Shown here one piece after another: positions 35,371 to 45,253 of a stretch of DNA of 64,000 nucleotides (the first letter of the stretch is position 1; each line of letters starts with the position of its first letter). The stretch comes from Polaribacter sp. IC073 (GTDB taxonomy: Bacteria; Bacteroidota; Bacteroidia; Flavobacteriales; Flavobacteriaceae): assembly GCF_007997075.1 (NCBI RefSeq), contig NZ_VORS01000003.1, forward strand, positions 186,001-250,000, read 5' to 3'. A program made the position numbers and the translations under genes. The notes under the pieces were generated by a model. It made no database searches, was not told where the DNA came from, and worked only from the letters and a program-made list of their open reading frames with translations.

Positions 35371-36195
35371 CTATCTCAAATTATCAAATCCTAAAAGAAG
35401 CAACCACCAAATGATGGGTAATGATTCTACCCAAAAAGAGCTATAGTATTTAGATTGATTGGTTTTAGATCGCATTAAGAAAACTAAGACTACAAAAAAG
35501 AAGATCATAAATACATTTTTAGAAATATCATTTGCGTTGATTCCGTATTCTATTAACAATGCAAAAATCATCAACCCTAAACCCACTCTTTTTGTTTTTT
35601 CTATGCCAATTTTCTTCGGAATCGTTTGCAGTGAAATAGCATCATATTTTACGTCTCTAATATCAAAAGGTAAAATTAAAACAACCACTATTAAAAGACG
35701 TTGTAACATTAATAAAGCCACCTCTAATGAAATCTCTTTGCCTGCAGCTACACTAGGAATTAAAACGGTAAAACCTGCCCAAACAACTGCAACCACTATT
35801 ATTTTTAAGAAACTAACCTGACGTAAGGTTTTATGAAATCCGCTTAAAAAAGGAACTGCATATAAAACCGTAAGCAATGTAAACGGTGCAATATAAAGTA
35901 GCGTTGTTATTGGCATTTGCATGCCAAAAGAACACATGGCTAAAAAGCATACAAAAGAAAATACCTGAATTATTTTTAAGTGCTTCGCTAAGCTTCTGTG
36001 ATGTAGTTTTGCAACCCCTGCATATTTTACAAAATTATACCCTGTAATTGTTCCGAAAAAAACAAAGAAATCGAAGTTCTCATTATAAGAAATTTGTAAA
36101 TATTGTTCTGTAATTCTTACAAAAGCATAAACTGCTAAACCTACGTGAATACTAGCGTTTATGTAAAAATTGAAAAATAATTTTAATCCCTTCAT
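35371..36195 (-). CDS. UbiA-like membrane prenyltransferase homologue
   Basis: A 274-residue protein with about eight membrane helices. The second Asp-rich motif of UbiA prenyltransferases is present in FDIRDVKYDAISLQTIPKKIGIEKTKR (DxxDxxxD). The first motif, normally NDxxDxxxD near residue 54, reads GYNFVKYAGV and lacks the Asp residues, so catalysis of the usual type is doubtful. I choose the ATG at 36195; a longer frame adds 16 Cys-rich residues. Single gene, divergent from gcvP. Confidence 0.7.
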   Translation of the reverse strand: MKGLKLFFNFYINASIHVGLAVYAFVRITEQYLQISYNENFDFFVFFGTITGYNFVKYAGVAKLHHRSLAKHLKIIQVFSFVCFLAMCSFGMQMPITTLLYIAPFTLLTVLYAVPFLSGFHKTLRQVSFLKIIVVAVVWAGFTVLIPSVAAGKEISLEVALLMLQRLLIVVVLILPFDIRDVKYDAISLQTIPKKIGIEKTKRVGLGLMIFALLIEYGINANDISKNVFMIFFFVVLVFLMRSKTNQSKYYSSFWVESLPIIWWLLLLGFDNLR

Positions 36196-36292
36196 AAAAC
36201 AAAAATAACATTTCTGTTCATAACATTCCTTTTTAGTTAACAATTAACTTCTTTTTATTCATTTTGAGACGGCAATTAATTTATTTAATTCT

Positions 36293-36300
36293 TATTTTTG
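36293..36300 (+). promoter_or_regulatory. -7 promoter box of gcvP
   Basis: TATTTTTG, exact to TAnnTTTG, 81 bases before the gcvP ATG. Confidence 0.45.
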
Positions 36301-36348
36301 GTCTGTCAAAAATTATTGTTTTTTGATACACAATAAACAACACTTAAT

Positions 36349-36364
36349 CGATTGAAATCAATCG
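36349..36364 (+). promoter_or_regulatory. Small hairpin in the gcvP leader
   Basis: CGATTG-AAAT-CAATCG, a 6-bp stem 17 bases before the ATG. The leader is too short and lacks the conserved core of a glycine riboswitch. Confidence 0.3.
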
Positions 36365-36381
36365 GTCACAAAACTAAATAA

Positions 36382-39219
36382 ATGAATACAAATTCGTTTC
36401 AACGTAGACATATTGGTCCTAGTATAAAGGAGCAAGAAAAAATGTTAGCAACCATTAAAGCTAATAGTTTAAAACAATTAATTGATGAAACTGTTCCAAA
36501 TAATATCCTCCTAAAAAAGCCTTTAGATTTAGAGCCTGCTATGAGTGAATATCAATATTTGGCGCATATAAAAACTCTTTCAGAAAAAAATAAAGTTTTT
36601 AAAAGTTATATTGGTTTAGGATATAACGAAGCAATTATACCAAGTGTAATTCAGCGTAATGTTTTAGAAAACCCAGGTTGGTACACAGCATATACGCCTT
36701 ACCAAGCAGAAATTGCACAAGGTAGATTAGAAGCTTTGTTAAATTACCAAACAATGATTTGTGATTTAACAGGAATGGAATTGGCAAACGCATCTTTGTT
36801 AGATGAAGCTACAGCCGCAGCAGAAGCAATGGCTTTGTTGTTTGATGTTAGAGAACGTGCAAAGAAAAAAGCCGGTGCTAATAAGTTTTTTGTTTCTGAT
36901 GAAATTTTGCCACAAACATTATCTCTTTTACAGACAAGATCTACGCCAATTGGTATCGAATTAGTTATTGGTAATCATGAAGATTTTGATTTTGGTGATG
37001 AATTTTTCGGTGCAATTTTACAATATCCAGGGAAATTCGGACAAATTTTTGACTATGAAGCTTTTGTAGCAAAAGCAAATGATAATGATATAAAAGTAGC
37101 AGTTGCAGCCGATATTTTATCCTTGGTACAATTAAAAGCACCAGGAGAATTTGGGGCATCGGTTGTTGTAGGTACAACGCAACGTTTCGGAATTCCTTTA
37201 GGTTACGGTGGTCCTCATGCAGCTTTTTTTGCAACTAAAGAAGCATATAAAAGAAGTATTCCGGGAAGAATTATCGGTGTTACCAAAGATTTAAACGGTA
37301 AACGTGCTCTAAGAATGGCATTGCAAACCAGAGAGCAACACATTAAACGAGAAAAAGCAACCTCTAACATTTGTACTGCACAAGTTTTATTGGCTGTTAT
37401 GGCAGGGATGTATGCAGTATACCACGGTAAAGATGGTTTAGAGTTTATTGCAAATAATGTACATGACCATACAAAATTACTTGCAACTGCTTTAGAAAAA
37501 TTAGGTTTTAAACAACTAAACGCTGCATATTTTGATACGATTTTAGTTGAAGTAGATGCAGAAAAATTAAGAACTGTTGCAGAATCAAAAAGCATTAATT
37601 TTAATTATGTAGATGCAAACCATGTTTCTATTTCTATAAACGAAACAATTGATTTTAAATCTTTAGAAGCAATTATCTCTTGTTTTGAAGAAGCTTTTAA
37701 TTTAAAAAGCGAAAGTTTACCGGAAACAGCTGCAGTACTTCCACAAAATATACAAAGAAACACCTCTTTTTTAGAGAATGAAGTTTTTAACACGTATCAA
37801 TCTGAAACAGATATGATGCGTTACATTAAAAAATTAGAACGTAAAGATTTAGCATTAAATCATTCTATGATTTCTTTAGGTTCTTGTACTATGAAGTTAA
37901 ATGCAGCTTCCGAAATGTTGCCTTTAAGCAACCCACAATGGGGAAATATTCACCCATTTGTGCCATTAAATCAAGCAGAAGGTTACCAAGAAGTTTTAAA
38001 GAATTTAGAACATCAATTAAATATTATTACCGGTTTTGCGGGTACTTCCTTGCAACCAAATTCTGGTGCACAAGGTGAGTTTGCTGGCTTAATGACTATT
38101 AGAGCATACCATCTCTCAAATAATGATGCTCATAGAAATATTTGTTTAATTCCGGCTTCTGCACACGGTACAAATCCAGCTTCCGCAGTTATGGCAGGGA
38201 TGAAAGTTGTGGTTACCAAAACAGATGAAAGAGGCAATATTGATGTAGAAGATTTGCGTGAAAAAGCAATTTTACACAAAGATAATTTAGCCGCTTTAAT
38301 GGTAACGTACCCTTCAACTCATGGCGTTTTTGAAAGTGCTATTCAAGAAATTACACAGCTTATTCATGACAATGGCGGACAAGTTTACATGGACGGTGCA
38401 AATATGAATGCACAAGTTGGTTTAACTAATCCTGCAACAATAGGTGCAGATGTTTGTCACTTAAACTTACACAAAACATTCGCTATTCCGCATGGTGGTG
38501 GTGGTCCTGGAGTTGGTCCTATTTGTGTTGCGCCACAATTAGTTCCTTTTTTACCTTCAAACCCTATTATTAAGACAGGAGGAAAAAGTCCAATTTCTGC
38601 AATTTCTGCTGCTCCTTGGGGCTCTGCTTTGGTTTGTTTAATTTCTTACGGATACATTACAATGTTAGGTGCTGAAGGATTAACAGATTCTACAAAAATG
38701 GCTATTTTAAACGCAAACTATATTAAAGAGCGTTTAGGAGCACATTATCCTACTTTATATACAGGAGAAAAAGGTCGTGCAGCGCATGAAATGATTATTG
38801 ACTGCAGAGATTTTAAACAAAACGGAATTGAAGTTGTAGATATTGCAAAACGTTTAATGGATTATGGTTTTCACTCTCCAACGGTATCTTTTCCGGTTGG
38901 TGGAACCATGATGATTGAACCTACAGAGTCTGAAAGTATTGCAGAATTAGATCGTTTTTGTGACGCTATGATTTCTATTCGTGAAGAAATTAAAAATGCA
39001 ACAAAAGAGGATGCAAACAATCCTTTAAAAAATGCACCTCACACCCAAGAAATGCTAACTTCTGACGATTGGCAATTACCTTACACTAGAAAACAAGCCG
39101 CTTTTCCTTTAGAATATATTGCTGACAACAAATTTTGGCCAACGGTAAGAAGAGTTGATGATGCTTTTGGAGACAGAAACTTAATTTGTTCTTGTAACCC
39201 AATTGAAGATTATATGTAG
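36382..39219 (+). CDS. gcvP: Glycine dehydrogenase (decarboxylating), P-protein
   Basis: A 945-residue PLP enzyme with both halves fused, as in E. coli. It begins with [17 protein letters not shown] (a family hallmark), has [39 protein letters not shown] and the PLP Lys in [19 protein letters not shown]. It removes CO2 from glycine and passes aminomethyl to the H-protein lipoyl arm. The T and H proteins are not nearby. A terminator follows. Confidence 0.98.
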   Translation: MNTNSFQRRHIGPSIKEQEKMLATIKANSLKQLIDETVPNNILLKKPLDLEPAMSEYQYLAHIKTLSEKNKVFKSYIGLGYNEAIIPSVIQRNVLENPGWYTAYTPYQAEIAQGRLEALLNYQTMICDLTGMELANASLLDEATAAAEAMALLFDVRERAKKKAGANKFFVSDEILPQTLSLLQTRSTPIGIELVIGNHEDFDFGDEFFGAILQYPGKFGQIFDYEAFVAKANDNDIKVAVAADILSLVQLKAPGEFGASVVVGTTQRFGIPLGYGGPHAAFFATKEAYKRSIPGRIIGVTKDLNGKRALRMALQTREQHIKREKATSNICTAQVLLAVMAGMYAVYHGKDGLEFIANNVHDHTKLLATALEKLGFKQLNAAYFDTILVEVDAEKLRTVAESKSINFNYVDANHVSISINETIDFKSLEAIISCFEEAFNLKSESLPETAAVLPQNIQRNTSFLENEVFNTYQSETDMMRYIKKLERKDLALNHSMISLGSCTMKLNAASEMLPLSNPQWGNIHPFVPLNQAEGYQEVLKNLEHQLNIITGFAGTSLQPNSGAQGEFAGLMTIRAYHLSNNDAHRNICLIPASAHGTNPASAVMAGMKVVVTKTDERGNIDVEDLREKAILHKDNLAALMVTYPSTHGVFESAIQEITQLIHDNGGQVYMDGANMNAQVGLTNPATIGADVCHLNLHKTFAIPHGGGGPGVGPICVAPQLVPFLPSNPIIKTGGKSPISAISAAPWGSALVCLISYGYITMLGAEGLTDSTKMAILNANYIKERLGAHYPTLYTGEKGRAAHEMIIDCRDFKQNGIEVVDIAKRLMDYGFHSPTVSFPVGGTMMIEPTESESIAELDRFCDAMISIREEIKNATKEDANNPLKNAPHTQEMLTSDDWQLPYTRKQAAFPLEYIADNKFWPTVRRVDDAFGDRNLICSCNPIEDYM

Positions 39220-39246
39220 CTCCAAGTTTTTACAAATAAATATTTT

Positions 39247-39280
39247 AAAACCATCTCTTTTTTGAGGTGGTTTTTTTTTG
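39247..39280 (+). terminator. Terminator after gcvP
   Basis: 11-bp stem AAAACCATCTC / GAGGTGGTTTT (one G-T pair), 6-T loop, and a T-run. Confidence 0.85.
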
Positions 39281-39296
39281 CTTTATATTTCTAAAT

Positions 39297-39333
39297 CAAA
39301 AAAACAGCCTTTACTTAAAAAGTAAAGGCTGTT
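39297..39333 (-). terminator. Terminator after the FKBP gene
   Basis: Stem AACAGCCTTTACTT / AGTAAAGGCTGTT; on the minus strand it is followed by a run of seven T. Confidence 0.8.
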
Positions 39334-39360
39334 AGATATTCTATAAAAAAATTACTTTTT

Positions 39361-39807
39361 TTATTCTGTAACTTCTGTTTCTTTAATTTCAACAACTTCA
39401 AGATCAAAAATAAGATCTTTACCTGCTAAAGGATGATTTCCATCTATAACAATGCTTTCATCTCTAACTTCAACTACCATTAAGTTCATTTCTTGACCGT
39501 CTGGAGATTTAGAAACTAACCCCATTCCAACTTCAGGAGTCATGTCTTGAGGAAGTTCAGTTTTCTTCACTTCTTGAATTAAATCATTATTCACTTCTCC
39601 GTACGCTTCTTCTTTAACGATTGTAATAGTCTTTTTTTCGTTTAACTCCATATCGATTAACCCTTTCTCAAAACCAGGTATTAATCTTCCTTGACCTAAA
39701 GTAAACTCAATTGGCTCTTTTCCTTCAGAAGTATCAAAAACTTGTCCGTCAGATAATTTACCTGTATAATTTACTTTTACTGTGTTATTCTCTTTAACTT
39801 GACTCAT
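39361..39807 (-). CDS. FKBP-type peptidyl-prolyl isomerase (SlyD-like)
   Basis: A 148-residue cytoplasmic protein. VKVNYTGKLSDGQVFDTSEGKEPIEFTLGQGRLIPGFEKGLIDM is the FKBP core, followed by an insert-in-flap domain (EEAYGEVNNDLIQEV...VVEVRDESIVIDGNHPLAGKDLIFDLEVVEI). It lacks the His-rich nickel tail of E. coli SlyD. It should speed proline isomerisation and act as a chaperone. Confidence 0.93.
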   Translation of the reverse strand: MSQVKENNTVKVNYTGKLSDGQVFDTSEGKEPIEFTLGQGRLIPGFEKGLIDMELNEKKTITIVKEEAYGEVNNDLIQEVKKTELPQDMTPEVGMGLVSKSPDGQEMNLMVVEVRDESIVIDGNHPLAGKDLIFDLEVVEIKETEVTE

Positions 39808-40208
39808 ACTAAAATTCTTTAATTTTTAAAAATATTCTTCGCATAATTATTACGCGGCAACTATTTTAATTTAAACTTACTTTAATACTAGCCGCCAAAA
39901 TCAAGCCAAAAAACAGAAAACCCACAATAAGAACAAGTAAACCAATAAAACAACGCTATTAAAACATCAGAATAACTGTTAAACCCCCTTAAACGAGGAT
40001 GAACAGTCACTTTTAAAATAATTTATTATTTTATTCTAATACGAACATATAATCAGCAAATATGTCAGTCTAAATAATAATTTTATGCCAACTTCATCAA
40101 AATATTTTTTTTTAATGCCAAGGCATTCTATGAATCCAAATTTAAAAGATAATTAATAGTAATAAAATGTGCGTATTTTAAATTAATTTCGCCCTATAAA
40201 TACAATAT
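39808..40208. other. 401-base intergenic region, no gene seen
   Basis: The longest gap in the window. No ORF or tRNA is supportable. It holds a hairpin AATGCC-AA-GGCATT at 40114-40127, TATGTCAGT and GAACAGTCAC motifs, and near its right end TAATTTCG (40184-40191), a one-mismatch -7 box for the next gene. Confidence 0.5.
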
Positions 40209-40970
40209 GTGATTCAGAAAATTAGAAAATTCGGTTTTATTACCAAAGGAGTTGTTTACGGCATTGTAGGAATTCTTACTTTTTTGGCTGCCCTAAATTT
40301 AGGAGGAAAGGTTTCTGATAAAAATAGCGTAATCACTTTTTTAGAAAATCAGGTTTTCGGAAAAATTCTTTTATTAATTGTTGGTTTGGGCATGCTGTCT
40401 TATGCTGTTTGGCGCTTTTATAAATCTTATGTTGTTTTAAAAAAAGAAGATGGTTTTTCTAAATATTTTTTAATGATAGACTTTTTTATTCGAGGAATCA
40501 TATATGGTTCTTTTGCTATTTCTATTTTATCTGATTTTATCAATCAACCTAAAAAAGGTATTTCTAAAGAAACTTTAACGGCTAAAGTTTTACAGTTAGA
40601 GGTTGGTAACTATATTCTCTATGTAATTGCTGGTATTATTTTTATCTCTGCACTCAATCAATTTTACATCATTTATAAAGAAAAATTTTTAAAATACATA
40701 GAAAAAGATAAAAACATCGAATCTTTTACTTTTTTAAAAACGACGGGGAAATACGGAATTTTATCTAGAGGGGTTTCTTTTTTAATTTTCGCTTGGTTTA
40801 TTTTTAAGGCTGCATCAGAAAATAATGCAACGGAAATAAAAGGTACTCAAGAAATGTTTGCTTATTTGCACAACCTTAGTTTTGGAAATGTTCTCATGGC
40901 AATTATGGCTTTGGGCTTTCTTCTTTATGGTATTTTTCAATATTTTTATGCAAGATATAGCGCGTATTAA
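40209..40970 (+). CDS. DUF1206 membrane protein
   Basis: A 253-residue protein with six membrane spans arranged as three two-helix DUF1206 repeats (KFGFITKGVVYGIVGILTFLAA, FFIRGIIYGSFAIS, KYGILSRGVSFLIFAWF). It starts with GTG; an ATG at 40207 is out of frame and the next in-frame ATG would delete the first repeat. Function is unknown. The M15 peptidase gene follows after 30 bases. Confidence 0.8.
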   Translation: MIQKIRKFGFITKGVVYGIVGILTFLAALNLGGKVSDKNSVITFLENQVFGKILLLIVGLGMLSYAVWRFYKSYVVLKKEDGFSKYFLMIDFFIRGIIYGSFAISILSDFINQPKKGISKETLTAKVLQLEVGNYILYVIAGIIFISALNQFYIIYKEKFLKYIEKDKNIESFTFLKTTGKYGILSRGVSFLIFAWFIFKAASENNATEIKGTQEMFAYLHNLSFGNVLMAIMALGFLLYGIFQYFYARYSAY

Positions 40971-41000
40971 AAATTCTTATTTTTTACGTATTTTTGATGT

Positions 41001-41669
41001 ATGAAAAAATTAGTTTTATTTGTTTTTTTAGGGATTAATTTTGTTAGTTTTTCACAAAAAATTCCGAAAGGCTTTGTTTATTTAGAAAACATAGCGCCTA
41101 CTATAAAAATTGAATTACGCTATCTTTCTGATACTAATTTTATAGGAAAACCAATAAATGGTTATAAGAGCAATTGTATTATTGTAACTACAGAAACGGG
41201 CGAATTATTGGAGAAAATTCAACAAGAATTATTAAAAAAAGGAATGAGTCTGAAGATTTTTGATGCGTATAGGCCACAACAAGCGGTAGACCATTTTGTA
41301 AAGTGGGCAAAAGTTTTAGAAGATACTTTAATGAAAAACCAGTATTACCCAAATGTAGCAAAATCGCAACTTTTTAAACAAGGTTATATTGCTTCAAAAT
41401 CTGGTCATTCGAGAGGAAGCACGGTAGATTTAACCATTATAAATACGGCAACAGAAAAAGAATTAGACATGGGTAGTTCTTATGACTTCTTCGGAGTTCA
41501 ATCGCATTATTCGTATAAAAAAATATCACAAAAACAACAAGAAAATAGAATGTTGCTTCGTAAAATAATGCGAGCGCATAACTTTAAACCTTATGAAAAT
41601 GAATGGTGGCATTTTACTTTAAGAAATGAGCCCTTTCGAAATACTTATTTCAACTTTCTTGTCAATTAG
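41001..41669 (+). CDS. D-alanyl-D-alanine dipeptidase (M15D, VanX-like), secreted
   Basis: A 222-residue enzyme with a signal peptide (FVFLGINFVSFSQ). Zinc and catalytic sites are complete: LKIFDAYRPQQAV (Arg), SGHSRGSTVDLTI (zinc His and Asp) and NEWWHFTL (catalytic Glu and zinc His). Members split D-Ala-D-Ala; outside resistance clusters they serve wall recycling or peptide use. No van genes are nearby, so vancomycin resistance should not be inferred. Confidence 0.92.
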   Translation: MKKLVLFVFLGINFVSFSQKIPKGFVYLENIAPTIKIELRYLSDTNFIGKPINGYKSNCIIVTTETGELLEKIQQELLKKGMSLKIFDAYRPQQAVDHFVKWAKVLEDTLMKNQYYPNVAKSQLFKQGYIASKSGHSRGSTVDLTIINTATEKELDMGSSYDFFGVQSHYSYKKISQKQQENRMLLRKIMRAHNFKPYENEWWHFTLRNEPFRNTYFNFLVN

Positions 41670-41747
41670 TAAGTTTTAACAAATTCTATACATCTTCAAT
41701 TTAAATCGGCATTATATTTGCTTTAAATGGTTAGAAATTTATTATAA

Positions 41748-42419
41748 ATGAAATATAAAATCAAATTTTTCACCTTCATAATTTGCCTTTTATCTACGAC
41801 AACTTTTGTTGCTCAGTTAGATAAAAGCAATGGTACTAAAGAGAAAGGAAAGATAAAAGCTGTTGTTTTTAAGAATTCTAAAGCTGTAGAAAAACCAAAT
41901 TCTATTGAATTAAATGGAAGTGATGGTTTTAAAAAAGCATTTGATAAAGCACAAGAAAAGTTAAAAGAGACACAAAAAGAAGAGCTCTTAAATAATAAAG
42001 GCATTATTACTCAAAAACAAATAAGTGAGGCACGTTTTTTAAAAGCATTCAAAAAAATAAATGGGCAATATGTGTACCCTGTAATAGACCAAGATCTCGG
42101 TAGTATTAGAACAAACTCTAAAAGTGTAAACATTATTTGTAGAGATTTTCAATACCCAGACGGAGACAGAATTACAATTATGGTAAATAATGTTGCTGTT
42201 GTTACAAATATAGTGCTCAAACAAAGTTATCAAAGTTTTGTAATTCCGTTAGAAGTTGGTATCAATAAAATTTCTTTTGTTGCCTTAAATCAAGGTACTT
42301 CAGGACCAAATACAGCCGCTTTTAAAGTATACAATGATGCAGGCACATTATTATCCTCAAACGAATGGAATTTAGCCACAGATGCAAAGGCAACTTTAGT
42401 CATTGCTAAAGACAAATAA
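41748..42419 (+). CDS. Secreted hypothetical protein
   Basis: A 223-residue protein with a signal peptide (IICLLSTTTFVAQ). Residues 40-85 are a charged helix (AFDKAQEKLKETQKEELL); the C-terminal 110 residues look like a beta-sandwich domain (SVNIICRDFQYPDGDRITIMVNNVAVVTNIVL...INKISFVALNQGTSGPNTAAF), resembling domains found in other Flavobacteriia surface proteins. I do not recognise a specific family. Confidence 0.7.
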   Translation: MKYKIKFFTFIICLLSTTTFVAQLDKSNGTKEKGKIKAVVFKNSKAVEKPNSIELNGSDGFKKAFDKAQEKLKETQKEELLNNKGIITQKQISEARFLKAFKKINGQYVYPVIDQDLGSIRTNSKSVNIICRDFQYPDGDRITIMVNNVAVVTNIVLKQSYQSFVIPLEVGINKISFVALNQGTSGPNTAAFKVYNDAGTLLSSNEWNLATDAKATLVIAKDK

Positions 42420-42484
42420 ACAGGGTACGAAAACGATTGAGTTAAATCTCTAAAATCAAGTTTTTTTATTCTATATAAAACAGT

Positions 42485-42492
42485 TATTTTTG
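42485..42492 (+). promoter_or_regulatory. -7 promoter box of pdhA
   Basis: TATTTTTG, exact to TAnnTTTG, 57 bases before the pdhA ATG. Confidence 0.45.
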
Positions 42493-42549
42493 TACCTACA
42501 TTATATAAAAATATCACATATATTTTACATCAAACAATAATCATAAATA

Positions 42550-43539
42550 ATGAAAAAAATCACCAAACAAACCTATTTAGACTGGTACAAAGACATGCTT
42601 TTTTGGCGTAAATTCGAAGACAAGTTAGCTTCTGTTTACATTCAACAAAAAGTAAGAGGTTTCTTGCATTTATATAATGGTCAAGAAGCAATTTTAGCAG
42701 GTGCGCTACATGCAATGGACTTGTCTAAGGACAAAATGATTACTGCTTATAGAAATCATGTGCAACCTATTGGTATGGGTGAAGATCCTAAAAAGGTGAT
42801 GGCAGAATTATTTGGAAAAGTAACAGGAACCTCTAAAGGTATGGGGGGTTCTATGCATATTTTCTCTAAAGAATTTGGCTTTTATGGTGGTCATGGAATT
42901 GTTGGTGGACAAATACCTTTGGGAGCAGGAATTGCTTTCGGAGATAAATATAAAGGAAGTGACGCGGTAACGCTTACCTGTTTTGGTGATGGTGCTGCAA
43001 GACAAGGTTCTTTGCATGAAGCTTTTAATATGGCAATGTTATGGAAGTTACCCGTAATTTTTATTGTTGAAAACAATGGGTATGCAATGGGTACTTCTGT
43101 AGAAAGATCTGCGAACCATACCGATATATGGAAACTTGGATTAGGGTACGAAATGCCTTGTGGACCTGTTGATGCCATGAATCCTATAAAAGTTGCTGAA
43201 GCAATAGATGAAGCAATACAAAGAGCAAGACGTGGAGACGGACCAACTTTCTTAGAGATGAAAACATATAGATATAGAGGTCACTCAATGTCTGATGCAC
43301 AACACTACAGAACGAAAGATGAAGTAGAAGAGTACAAAAAAATTGACCCTATTACGCAAGTTTTAAATGTCATTAAAGAAAATGACTACGCTACAGAAGA
43401 AGAAATAGCTGCAATTGTTAAAGATGTAAAACAACGGGTAAATGAATGTGAGAAATTCGCAGAAGAATCTCCTTACCCAGAAATTCAACAAATGTATGAT
43501 ATGGTATATGAACAAGAAGATTATCCTTTTATAAGTTAA
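42550..43539 (+). CDS. pdhA: Pyruvate dehydrogenase E1 component, alpha subunit
   Basis: A 329-residue thiamine-diphosphate enzyme subunit. The ThDP motif is TCFGDGAARQGSLHEAFNMAMLWKLPVIFIVENNGYAMGT (GDG...NN) and MKTYRYRGHSMSDAQHYR is the phosphorylation-loop-like region. It decarboxylates pyruvate and loads acetyl onto the E2 lipoyl arm. The beta subunit gene is not adjacent; only E2 follows, after 3 bases. Confidence 0.96.
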   Translation: MKKITKQTYLDWYKDMLFWRKFEDKLASVYIQQKVRGFLHLYNGQEAILAGALHAMDLSKDKMITAYRNHVQPIGMGEDPKKVMAELFGKVTGTSKGMGGSMHIFSKEFGFYGGHGIVGGQIPLGAGIAFGDKYKGSDAVTLTCFGDGAARQGSLHEAFNMAMLWKLPVIFIVENNGYAMGTSVERSANHTDIWKLGLGYEMPCGPVDAMNPIKVAEAIDEAIQRARRGDGPTFLEMKTYRYRGHSMSDAQHYRTKDEVEEYKKIDPITQVLNVIKENDYATEEEIAAIVKDVKQRVNECEKFAEESPYPEIQQMYDMVYEQEDYPFIS

Positions 43540-43542
43540 AAT

Positions 43543-45186
43543 ATGGCTACAATTATAAATATGCCCCGATTAAGCGACACCATGGAAGAAGGTGTTGTGG
43601 CAAAATGGTTAAAAAATGTTGGTGATAAAATTGAAGAAGGTGATATTCTTGCTGAAATTGAAACTGACAAAGCTACAATGGAATTTGAGTCTTTCTATGA
43701 AGGTACTTTATTATATGTTGGGATCAAAGAAGGAGAAACTTCTCCAGTAGATGTTTTATTAGCCGTAATAGGTGAAGAAGGTGAAGATATTTCTGAAATT
43801 TTAAACGGAAGTAAAAAACCATCTGAAGAAGCAACTACAGAGGAAACCAAAGAAGAAGCAACCTCTAATGATGCTGCTTCTGAAGAAAGTTCTTCGGAAA
43901 ATGATGTTAAAATTCCAGAAGGGGTTCAAGTAATTATGATGCCTCGTTTAAGTGACACAATGACTGATGGAACTGTGTCTACATGGTTAAAGAAAGTTGG
44001 AGATGTTGTTGAAGAAGGTGACATGCTTGCTGAGATTGAAACTGATAAAGCGACAATGGAATTTGAATGTTTCTACGAAGGAACCATCTTATATATTGGT
44101 GTTCAAGAAGGAGAAACTGCTCCTGTAGATAGTTTATTAACTATTATTGGTCCTGCCGGAACTGATGTTTCTGCATTAGTTGCTAATGGTGGTACTGCAA
44201 GCTCTTTAGAGAAATCAGATGACAAAACTTCTGAAAAGAAAGCTGAAAAGCCTGCTGCTAAAGAGGAAGAAAAGAAAATTTCAACTACAACTACAAATAC
44301 TAATGGTGGAAGAATTTTTGCTTCTCCATTAGCTAAGAAAATTGCTTCTGATAAAGGAATTAATTTAGCGGATGTAAATGGTTCTGGTGAAAACGGAAGA
44401 ATCATTAAAAAAGATGTAGAAAACTATACGCCTGCTGCTAAAACAGCCGAACCTACGAAAGAGAATTCTTCTGCCCCTGCTGCTAATTTTATTGCTGCTG
44501 GTGAAGAAAAGTCAGAAGAGATTAAAAATTCTCAAATGCGTAAAGCAATTGCAAAATCTTTAGGTAATTCTAAATTTTCTGCTCCAGATTTCAGTTTAAA
44601 TATTGAAGTTGATATGGACAATGCAATGGCTTCTAGAAAGATTATAAATGCAATTCCAGACACTAAAGTATCTTTTAATGATATGGTAGTAAAAGCATGT
44701 GCAATGGCATTGAAAAAACATCCTCAAGTAAATACTTCTTGGACAGATGCAAACACTATTTATCATAGCCATATTCATGTAGGTGTTGCTGTTGCTGTAG
44801 ATGACGGATTATTAGTACCAGTAATTAAGCATACAGATCAATTAAGTTTAACTCAAATTGGTGCAGGTGTTAGAGATTTAGCTGGTAAAGCAAGAAACAA
44901 AAAAATAGCGCCTGCAGATATGCAAGGTAGTACTTTTACGGTTTCTAACTTAGGTATGTTTGGTATCGAAAATTTTAACTCTATAATCAATCAACCGAAC
45001 TCGGCTATTTTATCTGTTGGAGCAATTGTTGAAAAACCAGTTGTTAAAAACGGACAAATAGTTGTTGGAAATACCATGAAATTGACATTAACTTGCGATC
45101 ACAGAACTGTTGATGGTGCTGTTGGCGCTCAGTTTTTACAAACTTTAAAAACGTTTATAGAAAACCCTGTTACAATGTTAGCTTAG
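43543..45186 (+). CDS. pdhC: Pyruvate dehydrogenase E2, dihydrolipoamide acetyltransferase
   Basis: A 547-residue protein with two lipoyl domains (ETDKATMEFE twice; lipoyl Lys at residues 43 and 169), Glu/Ser/Ala/Lys-rich linkers, a peripheral subunit-binding domain (ASPLAKKIASDKGINLADVNGSGENGRIIKKDV) and the catalytic domain ending CDHRTVDGAVGAQF (His520 and Asp524). It transfers acetyl to CoA and forms the complex core. Translationally linked to pdhA. A terminator follows. Confidence 0.96.
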   Translation: MATIINMPRLSDTMEEGVVAKWLKNVGDKIEEGDILAEIETDKATMEFESFYEGTLLYVGIKEGETSPVDVLLAVIGEEGEDISEILNGSKKPSEEATTEETKEEATSNDAASEESSSENDVKIPEGVQVIMMPRLSDTMTDGTVSTWLKKVGDVVEEGDMLAEIETDKATMEFECFYEGTILYIGVQEGETAPVDSLLTIIGPAGTDVSALVANGGTASSLEKSDDKTSEKKAEKPAAKEEEKKISTTTTNTNGGRIFASPLAKKIASDKGINLADVNGSGENGRIIKKDVENYTPAAKTAEPTKENSSAPAANFIAAGEEKSEEIKNSQMRKAIAKSLGNSKFSAPDFSLNIEVDMDNAMASRKIINAIPDTKVSFNDMVVKACAMALKKHPQVNTSWTDANTIYHSHIHVGVAVAVDDGLLVPVIKHTDQLSLTQIGAGVRDLAGKARNKKIAPADMQGSTFTVSNLGMFGIENFNSIINQPNSAILSVGAIVEKPVVKNGQIVVGNTMKLTLTCDHRTVDGAVGAQFLQTLKTFIENPVTMLA

Positions 45187-45209
45187 GTTTTTACAAACGA
45201 TACTTCATA

Positions 45210-45237
45210 AAAAGCTCGCAAATTGCGGGCTTTTTTT
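45210..45237 (+). terminator. Terminator after pdhC
   Basis: 11-bp stem AAAAGCTCGCA / TGCGGGCTTTT (one G-T pair), 3-base loop, T-run. Confidence 0.88.
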
Positions 45238-45253
45238 ATATACTTATATTTAA

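Noticed and set aside
36301..36381. Glycine riboswitch before gcvP
   Set aside because: The leader is about 75 bases long with one 6-bp hairpin and lacks the conserved glycine aptamer core.
41001..41669. Vancomycin-resistance VanX
   Set aside because: The catalytic residues match, but there is no vanH or vanA-like ligase nearby, and M15D dipeptidases are common in Gram-negative bacteria.
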